This document shows positions 8,293-14,224 of a DNA stretch of 14,224 nucleotides, piece by piece. A program made the position numbers and the translations under genes. This DNA is from Chloroflexota bacterium. GTDB lineage: Bacteria; Cyanobacteriota; Vampirovibrionia; Obscuribacterales; Obscuribacteraceae. The stretch covers positions 1-14,224 of the forward strand of contig SBAT01000418.1 of NCBI GenBank assembly GCA_005240105.1, given 5' to 3'. The notes below the pieces were generated by a model. That model did no database searches and was not told where the DNA came from. It saw only the letters and a program-made list of their open reading frames with translations. Positions within the stretch are counted from its first letter, which is position 1. Every line of letters starts with the position of its first letter.

Positions 8293-9764
8293 TATTGATT
8301 TGCTCCCTGAATGGTAGTTTCTTGCGGTCTTATTTTTTTACGATCATTGAGACGCCTGGTTTCAAACTCTTGTCCGGACGAGATATCGGTCGGATATTGC
8401 CCGGTTAAACAGCCTGTGCAAAGAGATCTTTGGTTAAGGGCATTCTTCAGCCCTTCCATTGATTGATAAACAACCCTATCAGCGCCAAGCTCGGCAGCCA
8501 CGTCCTTGTCGCTATGTCCACAAGCAACCAATTCAGCACGGCTGGGGAAGTCAATTCCGTAATAACAAGGATGAGCAATTGGTGGACAAGTGGACACCAA
8601 GATTACTTCCTTTGCTCCAGCTTGACGCAAGAGTTCAATAATTTGCTTGGCTGTGTTCCCTCGTACAATGCTGTCATCAACAACCAGACACCTTTTACCT
8701 ACTACTTCTTGAGCAATAGGGAATAGCTTGCGTTTAATTGCTTCTTGCCGCGATTCTTGATCTTCTAGAATAAATGTTCTGTTGACATAACGATTTTTGA
8801 TCAACAGTTCACGGAAGGGCAAATCCATTGATTCGGCAATAGCAATGGCTGCTGCCCGACTTGTCTCCGGCACCGGCACAACTACATCCGCCTTAATGCC
8901 CCGTTCCTTCAATTGATCGGCAAGCAATACTCCCAGCTTGAACCGTGCCTGGTAAATACTCAGGTCACCGGTCTCAGACTCAACGCGCGAGAAATATACC
9001 CACTCAAACATACACGGCGAATATGATGCCGATTCCAATACTTCTCTTTTCAGTTCGCCATTACTACTTATCCAAACAGCCTCGCCAGGCTTCACTTCAG
9101 AGATTTCGGAATAGCCTAGATAGCTCAAGGCAATGGTTTCGCTAGCTAAAGCATAGGTTACTTGGCCATCGCCGTTAACGCGCTTGCCCAACTCCAATGG
9201 TCGAATGCCATGCGGATCGCGGAAACCAAACAAATTGCCATCACGATCCAGTCCAACCACCGCATAACTGCCTACCAGCTTACTCATAGCTGTTTTGATG
9301 CTGGCAAAAAGATTCTCGGCGGAATACTGTCCTGGCTTCAAGTATTTTGCCAACAAATGCAGAATTACTTCCGAGTCGGAATTAGTTCGCATTGGCGATA
9401 CTCCTTCCTTGCTCAGAAGCTCGTCTGCCAAAGCGTAGCAATTAACGATATTGCCGTTGTGCCCAATGCCAATACCTGCCTCATAGTCGAGAAATGGCTG
9501 CAAAAGATTGGGGTCTTTGCGACCTATTGTGGCATAGCGGGTATGCCCAATAGCTGTGTGCCCCCGCAAGCTCTTAAAGGCTCTTTCGGAAAAGACGTTT
9601 TCGACAAGCCCGCTGCCGTGTTGCAAGTTGAAAATAGAATCGCCTGGTCCGCCGACGGTTAATATTCCGGCTCCATCCTGCCCGCGATGCTGCAGGTTCA
9701 TCAGACCGATAAAGACTTCTCTAGCGGCATCGGCGTTTCCAGCGACACCAATTACACCGCACAT
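8292..9764 (-). CDS. purF: Amidophosphoribosyltransferase (glutamine PRPP amidotransferase), Fe-S type
   Basis: PurF catalyses the committed step, PRPP plus glutamine to phosphoribosylamine. The 490-residue protein starts MCGVIGV, so removing Met exposes the catalytic Cys2 of the Ntn-hydrolase glutaminase domain. Other glutaminase residues are visible: LQHRGQDGAG (24-33), HTRYAT with Arg76, GHNGNIVN (101-108) and Asp130. The phosphoribosyltransferase domain has the PRPP loop VVDDSIVRGNT (361-371). Cys251, Cys400, Cys449 and Cys452 fall where B. subtilis PurF binds its 4Fe-4S cluster (SPCMFEW, HPCYYGID, CTGC). Unlike B. subtilis there is no propeptide: an in-frame TAA lies six codons upstream with no start between. 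AAGGAG precedes the ATG. This is the first gene of the operon; the enzyme family is usually inhibited by AMP and GMP. Confidence 0.97.
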   Translation of the reverse strand: MCGVIGVAGNADAAREVFIGLMNLQHRGQDGAGILTVGGPGDSIFNLQHGSGLVENVFSERAFKSLRGHTAIGHTRYATIGRKDPNLLQPFLDYEAGIGIGHNGNIVNCYALADELLSKEGVSPMRTNSDSEVILHLLAKYLKPGQYSAENLFASIKTAMSKLVGSYAVVGLDRDGNLFGFRDPHGIRPLELGKRVNGDGQVTYALASETIALSYLGYSEISEVKPGEAVWISSNGELKREVLESASYSPCMFEWVYFSRVESETGDLSIYQARFKLGVLLADQLKERGIKADVVVPVPETSRAAAIAIAESMDLPFRELLIKNRYVNRTFILEDQESRQEAIKRKLFPIAQEVVGKRCLVVDDSIVRGNTAKQIIELLRQAGAKEVILVSTCPPIAHPCYYGIDFPSRAELVACGHSDKDVAAELGADRVVYQSMEGLKNALNQRSLCTGCLTGQYPTDISSGQEFETRRLNDRKKIRPQETTIQGANQ

Positions 9765-9800
9765 GCCAGAGTGTTCTCCTTACTCCGAACAGCCTGCTTC

Positions 9801-9829
9801 AGCATACGACAAAATTGATTTAGATCCAA
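9801..9829 (-). promoter_or_regulatory. Candidate sigma-70 promoter for the pur operon
   Basis: Reading the minus strand, TTGGAT (9824-9829) and TATGCT (9801-9806) are separated by exactly 17 bases, a plausible -35/-10 pair. Matches to consensus are 3/6 and 4/6, so this is a moderate call. Transcription would start near 9794, giving a leader of about 30 bases with AAGGAG before purF. The leader is too short for a purine riboswitch. The gap to the divergent gene is only 83 bp, so the promoters of both genes must be packed here. Confidence 0.4.
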
Positions 9830-9847
9830 TAGCGATTCTGACCTAAA

Positions 9848-11899
9848 ATGGGTGAGTACCCCCCTCACAGGCAAGATTTAATTCGCATGGACGACAATCT
9901 TTCAGACGAGGTTAAGCTGCTACGCACTACTCTTGAAGAAGTAGCATCGCGATTAGCCGACCTGGAAAAAAGAATCGGGCAACAATCGTTAACACCAGAT
10001 ATACCGCCCGAACCAGCTAAGCCTGCTGAAGAGTCTATAGTTGTTAGCCAGGTACAACCTCAAACCCTTGCAAAGAAACAAAGCCTGGAAGCCAAGATCG
10101 GATTGTACTGGCTCAACCGGTTAGGCATTGGCTTGCTTGTCCTAGGAACAGTCTTCCTCATCCTCTATTCATTTCAATACTTCGGTGCTTTTGCCAAGAT
10201 TGCCACCGGCTACATTGTCGGCGCGCTCATGTTGGCTTCTGGTAATTGGTTGTCCGAGAAAGGCAATAAGTGGGTCGGCAGCAACCTAATGGGAGGCGGC
10301 TGGGCTCTTACGTATTTCACGACATACGCCATGTACTATTTCGACTCTGTACGCATCATCCACAACCCGATTGTTGATCTGACCTTGCTGGCTGCAGTAT
10401 CGGCGGCCATTGTTGGTCATTCGCTAAAGCGTCAATCCGAAAATCTTGGTTTGTTAGCCGTAATTCTAGGTTTCATTACCGTAGCAACCAGTACGGCAGA
10501 TGCATTCACTGCTCTTAGCCTAACCTTCTTATTAGGAGCAATGTCCTGGCTGGTGGTCAAAACCGGCTGGAGTCGACTCTACTTCTACGGCGTGGCTTGT
10601 GCCTATGGCATTTATATCTTCCGCCTGGCAGACAGCTTCCAGGCTACCTTGTCTGCTAACGAGGCATTTTGGGCACGCAGCGCAGTGCTAGCAATTTATT
10701 GGCTAACCTTCAACGCCCTGTCCCTTACTCTTTCCGAAGAAAAAACAACCAGTCGCAAACATTTGGTCAGCGCAGTGCTAATCAATAATTTGGCTTTCAC
10801 TGGTTGGATGATGGAAAACATGGAAAGCACTTATGCAGACTGGCGTTACGTTTTGTTATTTGTTGCCGGTCTAATTTCAGGCGCCTGGGCGTATTTATGT
10901 CGAACCAGAAACCTTCTCACGACCAGTAGGGTGCAGATGTTGTCTGCTCTCACTCTAGCAACCGAGTCCATTTCAATAAAGCTCCACGGTGATTGGATAA
11001 GCATGTTGTGGGCAATGGAAGTTCCCATTCTCGTGTCAATTGGGCTCAAGCAAAACTTTAGAAGCTTCCGTTGGTTTGCCGCACTGATGTCTCTGGCAGT
11101 AGTAATCCATTTCATATCAGCAGACTTAGACAGCCAACAGATAATGAACATTGGTCCCTGGGACATACCTTGGACACAACTAGTCGGTTATTTCATTGTG
11201 TTTTGCTTGACTGTCGCTGGCTGCTATTACAAGATGCCGGCCTTCTATGTTTACCAAGGGCGCCTTGAACACAAGTACACTCACTACGTGTATTTTGCTT
11301 TGGCTTCCATGATTGCCTGGGGACTGCCTTTTGATGCAAACAGCAAAACGCTACTAGCAATTGCCTGGGCCTATCAGGGTTTAGCCGCGCTCATTCTTGG
11401 TTGCTGGCTGCAAAGCAAATTCCTGCGCATTATTGCCGCCTTACTTTACGTGTGGGCATTTTTTGCCGAGATTGGCACCTGCGACCGCAACAGGTGGTGG
11501 GTTTCTCTCTTAACTGTCTGTGCATTCTTTGTCGCCGGTTATATTTATCGAACAGTGCGTCAAGCATCTCGACTGCATAGCTTCTACACGGTTGCTGCCG
11601 TCCTTTTGTCCACAGTCTTATTGGCTATCCATATCGACAAGCCATTCGTTTCCTTAACTTGGGCTCTTGAAGGGTTGTCCTTACTAACAATTGGCTTCAA
11701 GCTCAACGACAAACCATTACGTCTATCAGCACTGGCTGTATTTGGAGTGCTTTTATTCAAGCTGCTTTTCTTTGATATGGCCAAGGCAGAATTTGTTTAC
11801 CGAGTGCTCTCCTTTATCGCTGCCGGCATAATCATTCTGATGGGCAATTTCGCCTACTGGCAATTTACCGGAAAGCAAGACAGCCAAGAGGGCTCGTGA
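9848..11899 (+). CDS. DUF2339-family polytopic membrane protein
   Basis: This 683-residue protein has a soluble N-terminus (about residues 1-80) and then a long run of hydrophobic segments to the C terminus. The N-terminus contains a likely short coiled coil (about 17-43) and a Pro/Glu/Lys-rich linker. The segment beginning LEAKIGLYWLNRLGIGLLVLG (80-100), followed by an aromatic loop and the GGGWALTYFTTYAMYY stretch (149-164), is typical of DUF2339 proteins. These are predicted inner-membrane proteins of unknown function; I assign none. The start is uncertain. The ATG at 9848 has no Shine-Dalgarno and overlaps a possible -10 (TAAAAT, 9844-9849). The in-frame ATG at 9887 (MDDNLSDEV) would give 670 residues and is at least as likely. 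It is the first gene of a two-gene unit, overlapping the ClC gene by 4 bp. Confidence 0.85.
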   Translation: MGEYPPHRQDLIRMDDNLSDEVKLLRTTLEEVASRLADLEKRIGQQSLTPDIPPEPAKPAEESIVVSQVQPQTLAKKQSLEAKIGLYWLNRLGIGLLVLGTVFLILYSFQYFGAFAKIATGYIVGALMLASGNWLSEKGNKWVGSNLMGGGWALTYFTTYAMYYFDSVRIIHNPIVDLTLLAAVSAAIVGHSLKRQSENLGLLAVILGFITVATSTADAFTALSLTFLLGAMSWLVVKTGWSRLYFYGVACAYGIYIFRLADSFQATLSANEAFWARSAVLAIYWLTFNALSLTLSEEKTTSRKHLVSAVLINNLAFTGWMMENMESTYADWRYVLLFVAGLISGAWAYLCRTRNLLTTSRVQMLSALTLATESISIKLHGDWISMLWAMEVPILVSIGLKQNFRSFRWFAALMSLAVVIHFISADLDSQQIMNIGPWDIPWTQLVGYFIVFCLTVAGCYYKMPAFYVYQGRLEHKYTHYVYFALASMIAWGLPFDANSKTLLAIAWAYQGLAALILGCWLQSKFLRIIAALLYVWAFFAEIGTCDRNRWWVSLLTVCAFFVAGYIYRTVRQASRLHSFYTVAAVLLSTVLLAIHIDKPFVSLTWALEGLSLLTIGFKLNDKPLRLSALAVFGVLLFKLLFFDMAKAEFVYRVLSFIAAGIIILMGNFAYWQFTGKQDSQEGS

Positions 11900-13221
11900 A
11901 ACCAACAGTGCCAGATTTCACTAAATCGATTCTTTCTTTTCTTAAAGAGAAAGAACACCTGGCCATCTTTCAAGCTTGCGTCATTGGTCTATCTGCAGGG
12001 CTAGCTGCCGGTGTCGTCAAGTTTGGCATTGACTGGTTGGGAACGCTGCGCGTCAATGATTCGTATGCCTTACCTGCTTACATAGTTTTGCCTGGCTTTG
12101 GTTTAGTCGGCGGTCTAATTGCCGGATTTTTAGTTGAACGTTTTGCGCCTGAGGCATCGGGCAGTGGAATTCCACAAGTAGAAGCATTGATAAAAGGAAT
12201 TCAGGTCCCGCTTGGTTGGCGCGTGGCAATTACAAAGCTTGTTAGTGGAATCATTGCCATTGGTTCCGGACTAGCACTGGGCAGAGAAGGCCCAACAGTT
12301 CAAGTGGGCGCATCACTTGCTGTTGAGCTAAATAAGGTTCTACCTGCGGCTCCAGAACACAAGAAGCATTTAATTGCGGCGGGCGCTGGAGCCGGCTTAG
12401 CAGCTGCCTTTGGCGCGCCTTTAGCTGGCGTATTATTCATCATCGAAGAATTATTGAAAGACATTTCTTCCGTGACCTTGGGCACTGCCACAATTGCTTG
12501 TTTTATTGGTGCGATTGTTTCTCGCTCTGCCAACGCCCAAACACTTAACTTGAATCTCCTAGAAGAAACACTTAAAACATCTTTCTCCGGATGGGAAATT
12601 CCATTCTATATTTTGTTGGGCATATTGGCTGGGGTTCTAGGCAGCTTCTTCAACAGTGCTGTTTTAAAATGTCTAGACTGGAATGCCAAAATACCTCTTG
12701 GACTTACCTATCGCGTTGGCTTAGCAGGACTTATAACTGGCTTGCTGGTGTACGCATTACCAACTTTTTTTCGCGACAATGCAGGACTTAGAGAAATGAT
12801 CATTTCCGGTCATGCCAGTTGGGAATTGGCTGCTATTGCCTTTTGTGCACAGTTCTTTTTAACAGTAATTGCTTACGGCTCAGGTGCTCCTGGCGGACTC
12901 TTTGCTCCCAGTCTTGTATTGGGTGCAGCTCTAGGATACTTGGTTGGTCTTATCGAACAAGCAACTCTAGGCTCTGGATTTGCCAGTACTTATGCCCTGG
13001 CTGGAATGGGTGCTTTCTTTTCTGCTGTTGTGCGCGTACCAATAACTGCAATTGTTATTGTCTTTGAGATGAGTAATGATTTGAACTTAGTATCACCGCT
13101 GATGATCTCTTGCATTGTCGCTTTTCTTGTCGGCGAACGTATTTCAAAAGGTTCAATCTATGACAAATTGTTGAACCTTTCTTTCAAAGATCAGTTACCC
13201 AAAGAACGCTCCGAGCCGTAA
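11896..13221 (+). CDS. ClC-family chloride/proton antiporter
   Basis: This 441-residue polytopic protein exchanges chloride for protons across the cytoplasmic membrane, judging from family knowledge and key residues. Visible signatures: GSGIPQVEALIKG (89-101) with the selectivity-filter serine Ser90, GREGPTVQVG (129-138) with gating Glu131, GAPLAGVLFIIEE (173-185) whose Glu185 matches the internal proton glutamate (E. coli Glu203), GAPGGLFAPS (330-339), and Tyr422 in GSIYDKLL, matching E. coli Tyr445. Both glutamates being present favours an antiporter over a channel. There are no C-terminal CBS domains. The start is GTG (11896-11898), overlapping the upstream TGA as GTGA, with AGAGGG just upstream. 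The tight overlap suggests co-translation with the DUF2339 protein. Possible roles include acid resistance or charge compensation, which the sequence cannot settle. Confidence 0.94.
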   Translation: MKPTVPDFTKSILSFLKEKEHLAIFQACVIGLSAGLAAGVVKFGIDWLGTLRVNDSYALPAYIVLPGFGLVGGLIAGFLVERFAPEASGSGIPQVEALIKGIQVPLGWRVAITKLVSGIIAIGSGLALGREGPTVQVGASLAVELNKVLPAAPEHKKHLIAAGAGAGLAAAFGAPLAGVLFIIEELLKDISSVTLGTATIACFIGAIVSRSANAQTLNLNLLEETLKTSFSGWEIPFYILLGILAGVLGSFFNSAVLKCLDWNAKIPLGLTYRVGLAGLITGLLVYALPTFFRDNAGLREMIISGHASWELAAIAFCAQFFLTVIAYGSGAPGGLFAPSLVLGAALGYLVGLIEQATLGSGFASTYALAGMGAFFSAVVRVPITAIVIVFEMSNDLNLVSPLMISCIVAFLVGERISKGSIYDKLLNLSFKDQLPKERSEP

Positions 13222-13280
13222 ACCATGGGAAAAGTCCCACGCACAAAGGGACAGAAAGGGTATGCTTGATTCTGCTTCTC

Positions 13281-13313
13281 CATGATAACAATATCTGTTA
13301 TACTGTTATCATG
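13281..13313. promoter_or_regulatory. Toxin-antitoxin operator (perfect 10-bp inverted repeat)
   Basis: CATGATAACA (13281-13290) and TGTTATCATG (13304-13313) are perfect reverse complements separated by 13 bases. A third TGTTA copy (13296-13300) lies between the arms. The right arm includes the ATG of the antitoxin. This is what is expected of a ribbon-helix-helix antitoxin binding its own promoter as paired dimers; direct binding is inferred. Confidence 0.75.
13296..13304 (+). promoter_or_regulatory. Extended -10 promoter of the toxin-antitoxin module
   Basis: TG-T-TATACT (13296-13304) fits the extended -10 pattern TGnTATAAT with five of six -10 bases. No good -35 is seen 16-18 bases upstream, which extended -10 promoters can lack. 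The expected transcription start, about seven bases downstream, falls at or near the A of the antitoxin ATG (13311). The promoter is enclosed by the inverted repeat, so antitoxin binding should block it. Confidence 0.6.
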
Positions 13314-13535
13314 ATCCGTACACAGATAAGTTTAACCAAGCAAGAATATGGCGCCGCTAAAATTGAAGCCCGGCGCCTGGGTATTTCTTTGGCTGAATTA
13401 TTGCGGCGATCATTACGGACGATGCTTCCGGCAGACGAAGCTAAACCTTGGATGCGATACGCGGGCATGGTTGAGTCTGGTGACGCAAATTCCAGTATGC
13501 GCATCGATGAAATGATTTATGGCCAAAAAGATTGA
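13311..13535 (+). CDS. VapB-like ribbon-helix-helix antitoxin
   Basis: This 74-residue protein has a predicted beta strand (IRTQISL, 2-8) followed by two helices (about 10-22 and 26-38), the ribbon-helix-helix DNA-binding fold. A C-terminal tail (about 45-74, with PWMRYAGMVESGD and a RIDEMIYG motif) is likely to wrap and inhibit the toxin. I chose the ATG at 13311. The frame is open upstream to a TTG at 13266, but that extension runs across the operator and adds a non-family N-terminus. No Shine-Dalgarno precedes 13311, and the predicted promoter starts transcription about there, so translation may be leaderless. It overlaps the toxin gene by 17 bp. Antitoxin identity is strong from fold plus neighbour; the exact VapB subfamily is inferred. 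Confidence 0.87.
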   Translation: MIRTQISLTKQEYGAAKIEARRLGISLAELLRRSLRTMLPADEAKPWMRYAGMVESGDANSSMRIDEMIYGQKD

Positions 13536-13935
13536 GGCTTACGTCGATACTTCGGCCTTTATAGCCTTTCTTGATCGGTCCGATACCTATCATACGTTGT
13601 TCCGCCGATTATTTGCGGAGCCCCCGGTCCTGATCACAACACCGTTGGTTATTGCCGAGGGACACGCTTGGTTTTTGCGTCGATACGATAGAACCAGGGC
13701 CATGCAATTTCTAGCAATGGTAGAAGACATGGCGCCATTAGATATTCTAGACATTGGCAAATCCGAGCAAGTTGGAGCAGCGAAACTTATTCGCAAATTT
13801 TCAGACCAGGATCTAACTCTAGCTGATGCATTAGGCTTACATATAATGCATCTTCGTAAAATCAAACAGTGTTGGTCTACTGATTTCCACCTTGGGTTGA
13901 CCGGCGCCACCCTGGTCACCGCGTTAGGGACGTGA
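13519..13935 (+). CDS. PIN-domain ribonuclease toxin (VapC-like)
   Basis: This 138-residue protein is a full-length PIN domain. The acidic metal-binding residues are visible in order: Asp10 in YVDTSAF, Glu47 in VIAEGHAWF, Asp103 in LTLADALGL and Asp122 in WSTDFHLGL. VapC toxins are Mg-dependent endoribonucleases that cut tRNA or rRNA and stop translation; the target here cannot be read from sequence. The ATG at 13519 lies inside the antitoxin gene (17-bp overlap) with only weak Shine-Dalgarno character, so toxin synthesis probably depends on antitoxin translation. All four acidic residues are intact, so the toxin is probably active. A rho-independent terminator follows about 50 bp downstream. 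Confidence 0.9.
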   Translation: MAKKIEAYVDTSAFIAFLDRSDTYHTLFRRLFAEPPVLITTPLVIAEGHAWFLRRYDRTRAMQFLAMVEDMAPLDILDIGKSEQVGAAKLIRKFSDQDLTLADALGLHIMHLRKIKQCWSTDFHLGLTGATLVTALGT

Positions 13936-13954
13936 AGCAATCTAAGGACATAGC

Positions 13955-14224
13955 TTAGTCGCTACGACCAGACAATACAGATTCGGGCAAAGCCTTTTCA
14001 TTACCCTCTGGTAACGAAAGGGCTGCCTTTTTTAGGCGATGGACACTGGCCAGGTAAATACCCAACATGACCATGGCAATGCCGGCGATTTGCATCACTG
14101 ATAAAGACTCTTTCAAAATCATCGAAGCAGCAACAATTACAACTGGCGGCTGCAACATGGTGATGATGGAAATGCGGGTTGAGCCGACTAGAAATAAGGC
14201 CATTAAAAATGCCACGTTAGCTAT
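13955..14224 (-). CDS. EamA/DMT-superfamily transporter, C-terminal fragment (5' end outside window)
   Basis: The frame is open through the right edge, so this is the 3' end of a gene read from outside the window; 89 residues plus the stop are visible. It shows the last helices of an EamA (drug/metabolite transporter) repeat: a hydrophobic helix, then a LQPPVVIVAASMILKES segment matching the family's typical LEP...LxGE region, then a final helix (IAGIAMVMLGIYLAS). A charged cytoplasmic tail follows. Substrate cannot be predicted. It converges on the toxin gene with only 19 bp between stops, and its last codons contain the terminator of that operon. Confidence 0.8.
   Translation of the reverse strand: MANVAFLMALFLVGSTRISIITMLQPPVVIVAASMILKESLSVMQIAGIAMVMLGIYLASVHRLKKAALSLPEGNEKALPESVLSGRSD
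13986..14033 (+). terminator. Rho-independent terminator of the toxin-antitoxin operon, inside the convergent gene
   Basis: A 14-bp stem (13992-14005 with 14010-14023, loop CTCT) pairs with one U-G wobble and one A-C mismatch. The stem can be extended outward by A13991-T14024 and GGC (13986-13988) with GCC (14025-14027). Six T residues (14028-14033) follow at once. Only the plus strand has the T-run directly after the stem, so it should stop transcription from the toxin gene. It overlaps the coding end of the EamA gene on the other strand. Confidence 0.6.

Noticed and set aside
9162..9662. 166-residue plus-strand open frame opposite purF
   Set aside because: Antisense shadow of a strongly conserved enzyme; no recognisable domain or ribosome site.
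9784..9792. CCGAACAG resembling a B. subtilis PurR PurBox upstream of purF
   Set aside because: Only one partial copy, with no inverted partner at the expected spacing and no A/T flanks; a chance match is likely.
9765..9847. Possible purine riboswitch before purF
   Set aside because: The predicted leader is about 30 bases and no three-way-junction aptamer sequence is present.
13226..13239. Small hairpin TGGGA-AAAG-TCCCA after the ClC gene
   Set aside because: Five base pairs and no T-run; too weak to call a terminator.
13266..13310. Longer antitoxin start at the upstream TTG
   Set aside because: The extra 15 residues are encoded by the operator/promoter and do not fit a ribbon-helix-helix N-terminus; the ATG at 13311 gives the usual protein.
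13590..13940. 116-residue minus-strand open frame opposite the toxin
   Set aside because: Antisense shadow of the PIN-domain gene, whose catalytic residues are all intact.

Overview
This 14.2 kb window is bacterial chromosomal DNA: dense coding, no rRNA or tRNA, no insertion sequence and no CRISPR array seen. It holds two divergent blocks separated by an 83-bp gap. The organism cannot be named safely. The purine enzymes include a long PurL that appears to carry its own PurS-like part, an Fe-S-type PurF, a 393-residue PurC and a class I-type PurE with an extra C-terminal domain. This mix does not look like Enterobacteria or Bacillus. An environmental non-proteobacterial lineage (for example a melainabacterial or other uncultured group) is a low-confidence guess.

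Minus strand, positions 9764 down to 1, is a de novo purine biosynthesis operon transcribed purF-purE-purC-purD-purN-purL-purQ-purM. Every junction is tight: overlaps of 1, 11, 4, 16 and 4 bp, then gaps of 13 and 14 bp, so the eight genes are almost certainly one transcript. Together they cover PRPP to phosphoribosylamine (PurF), glycinamide ribotide (PurD), formyl-GAR (PurN), FGAM (PurL+PurQ), AIR (PurM), CAIR (PurE) and SAICAR (PurC). purS, purK, purB and purH are not in the window; purM runs off the left edge, so further pur genes could follow. A candidate sigma-70 promoter lies just upstream of purF.

Plus strand, 9848 to 13221, is a two-gene membrane-protein unit: a DUF2339 polytopic protein of unknown function and a ClC-family chloride/proton antiporter, joined by a 4-bp GTGA overlap. 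Next, 13311 to 13935, is a compact VapBC-type toxin-antitoxin module. Its regulatory site is very clear: a perfect 10-bp inverted repeat straddles an extended -10 promoter, and the antitoxin start codon lies about where transcription should begin, suggesting a leaderless message. A rho-independent terminator for this module appears to sit inside the 3' end of the convergent neighbour, the C-terminal part of an EamA/DMT-type transporter that enters from the right edge on the minus strand.

The most notable observations are the PurE protein whose C-terminal half looks like a degenerate second PurE domain, the PurS-like/PurL fusion with a detached PurQ, the PurF that has Fe-S ligands but cannot have a propeptide, and the leaderless, self-overlapping control region of the toxin-antitoxin locus.
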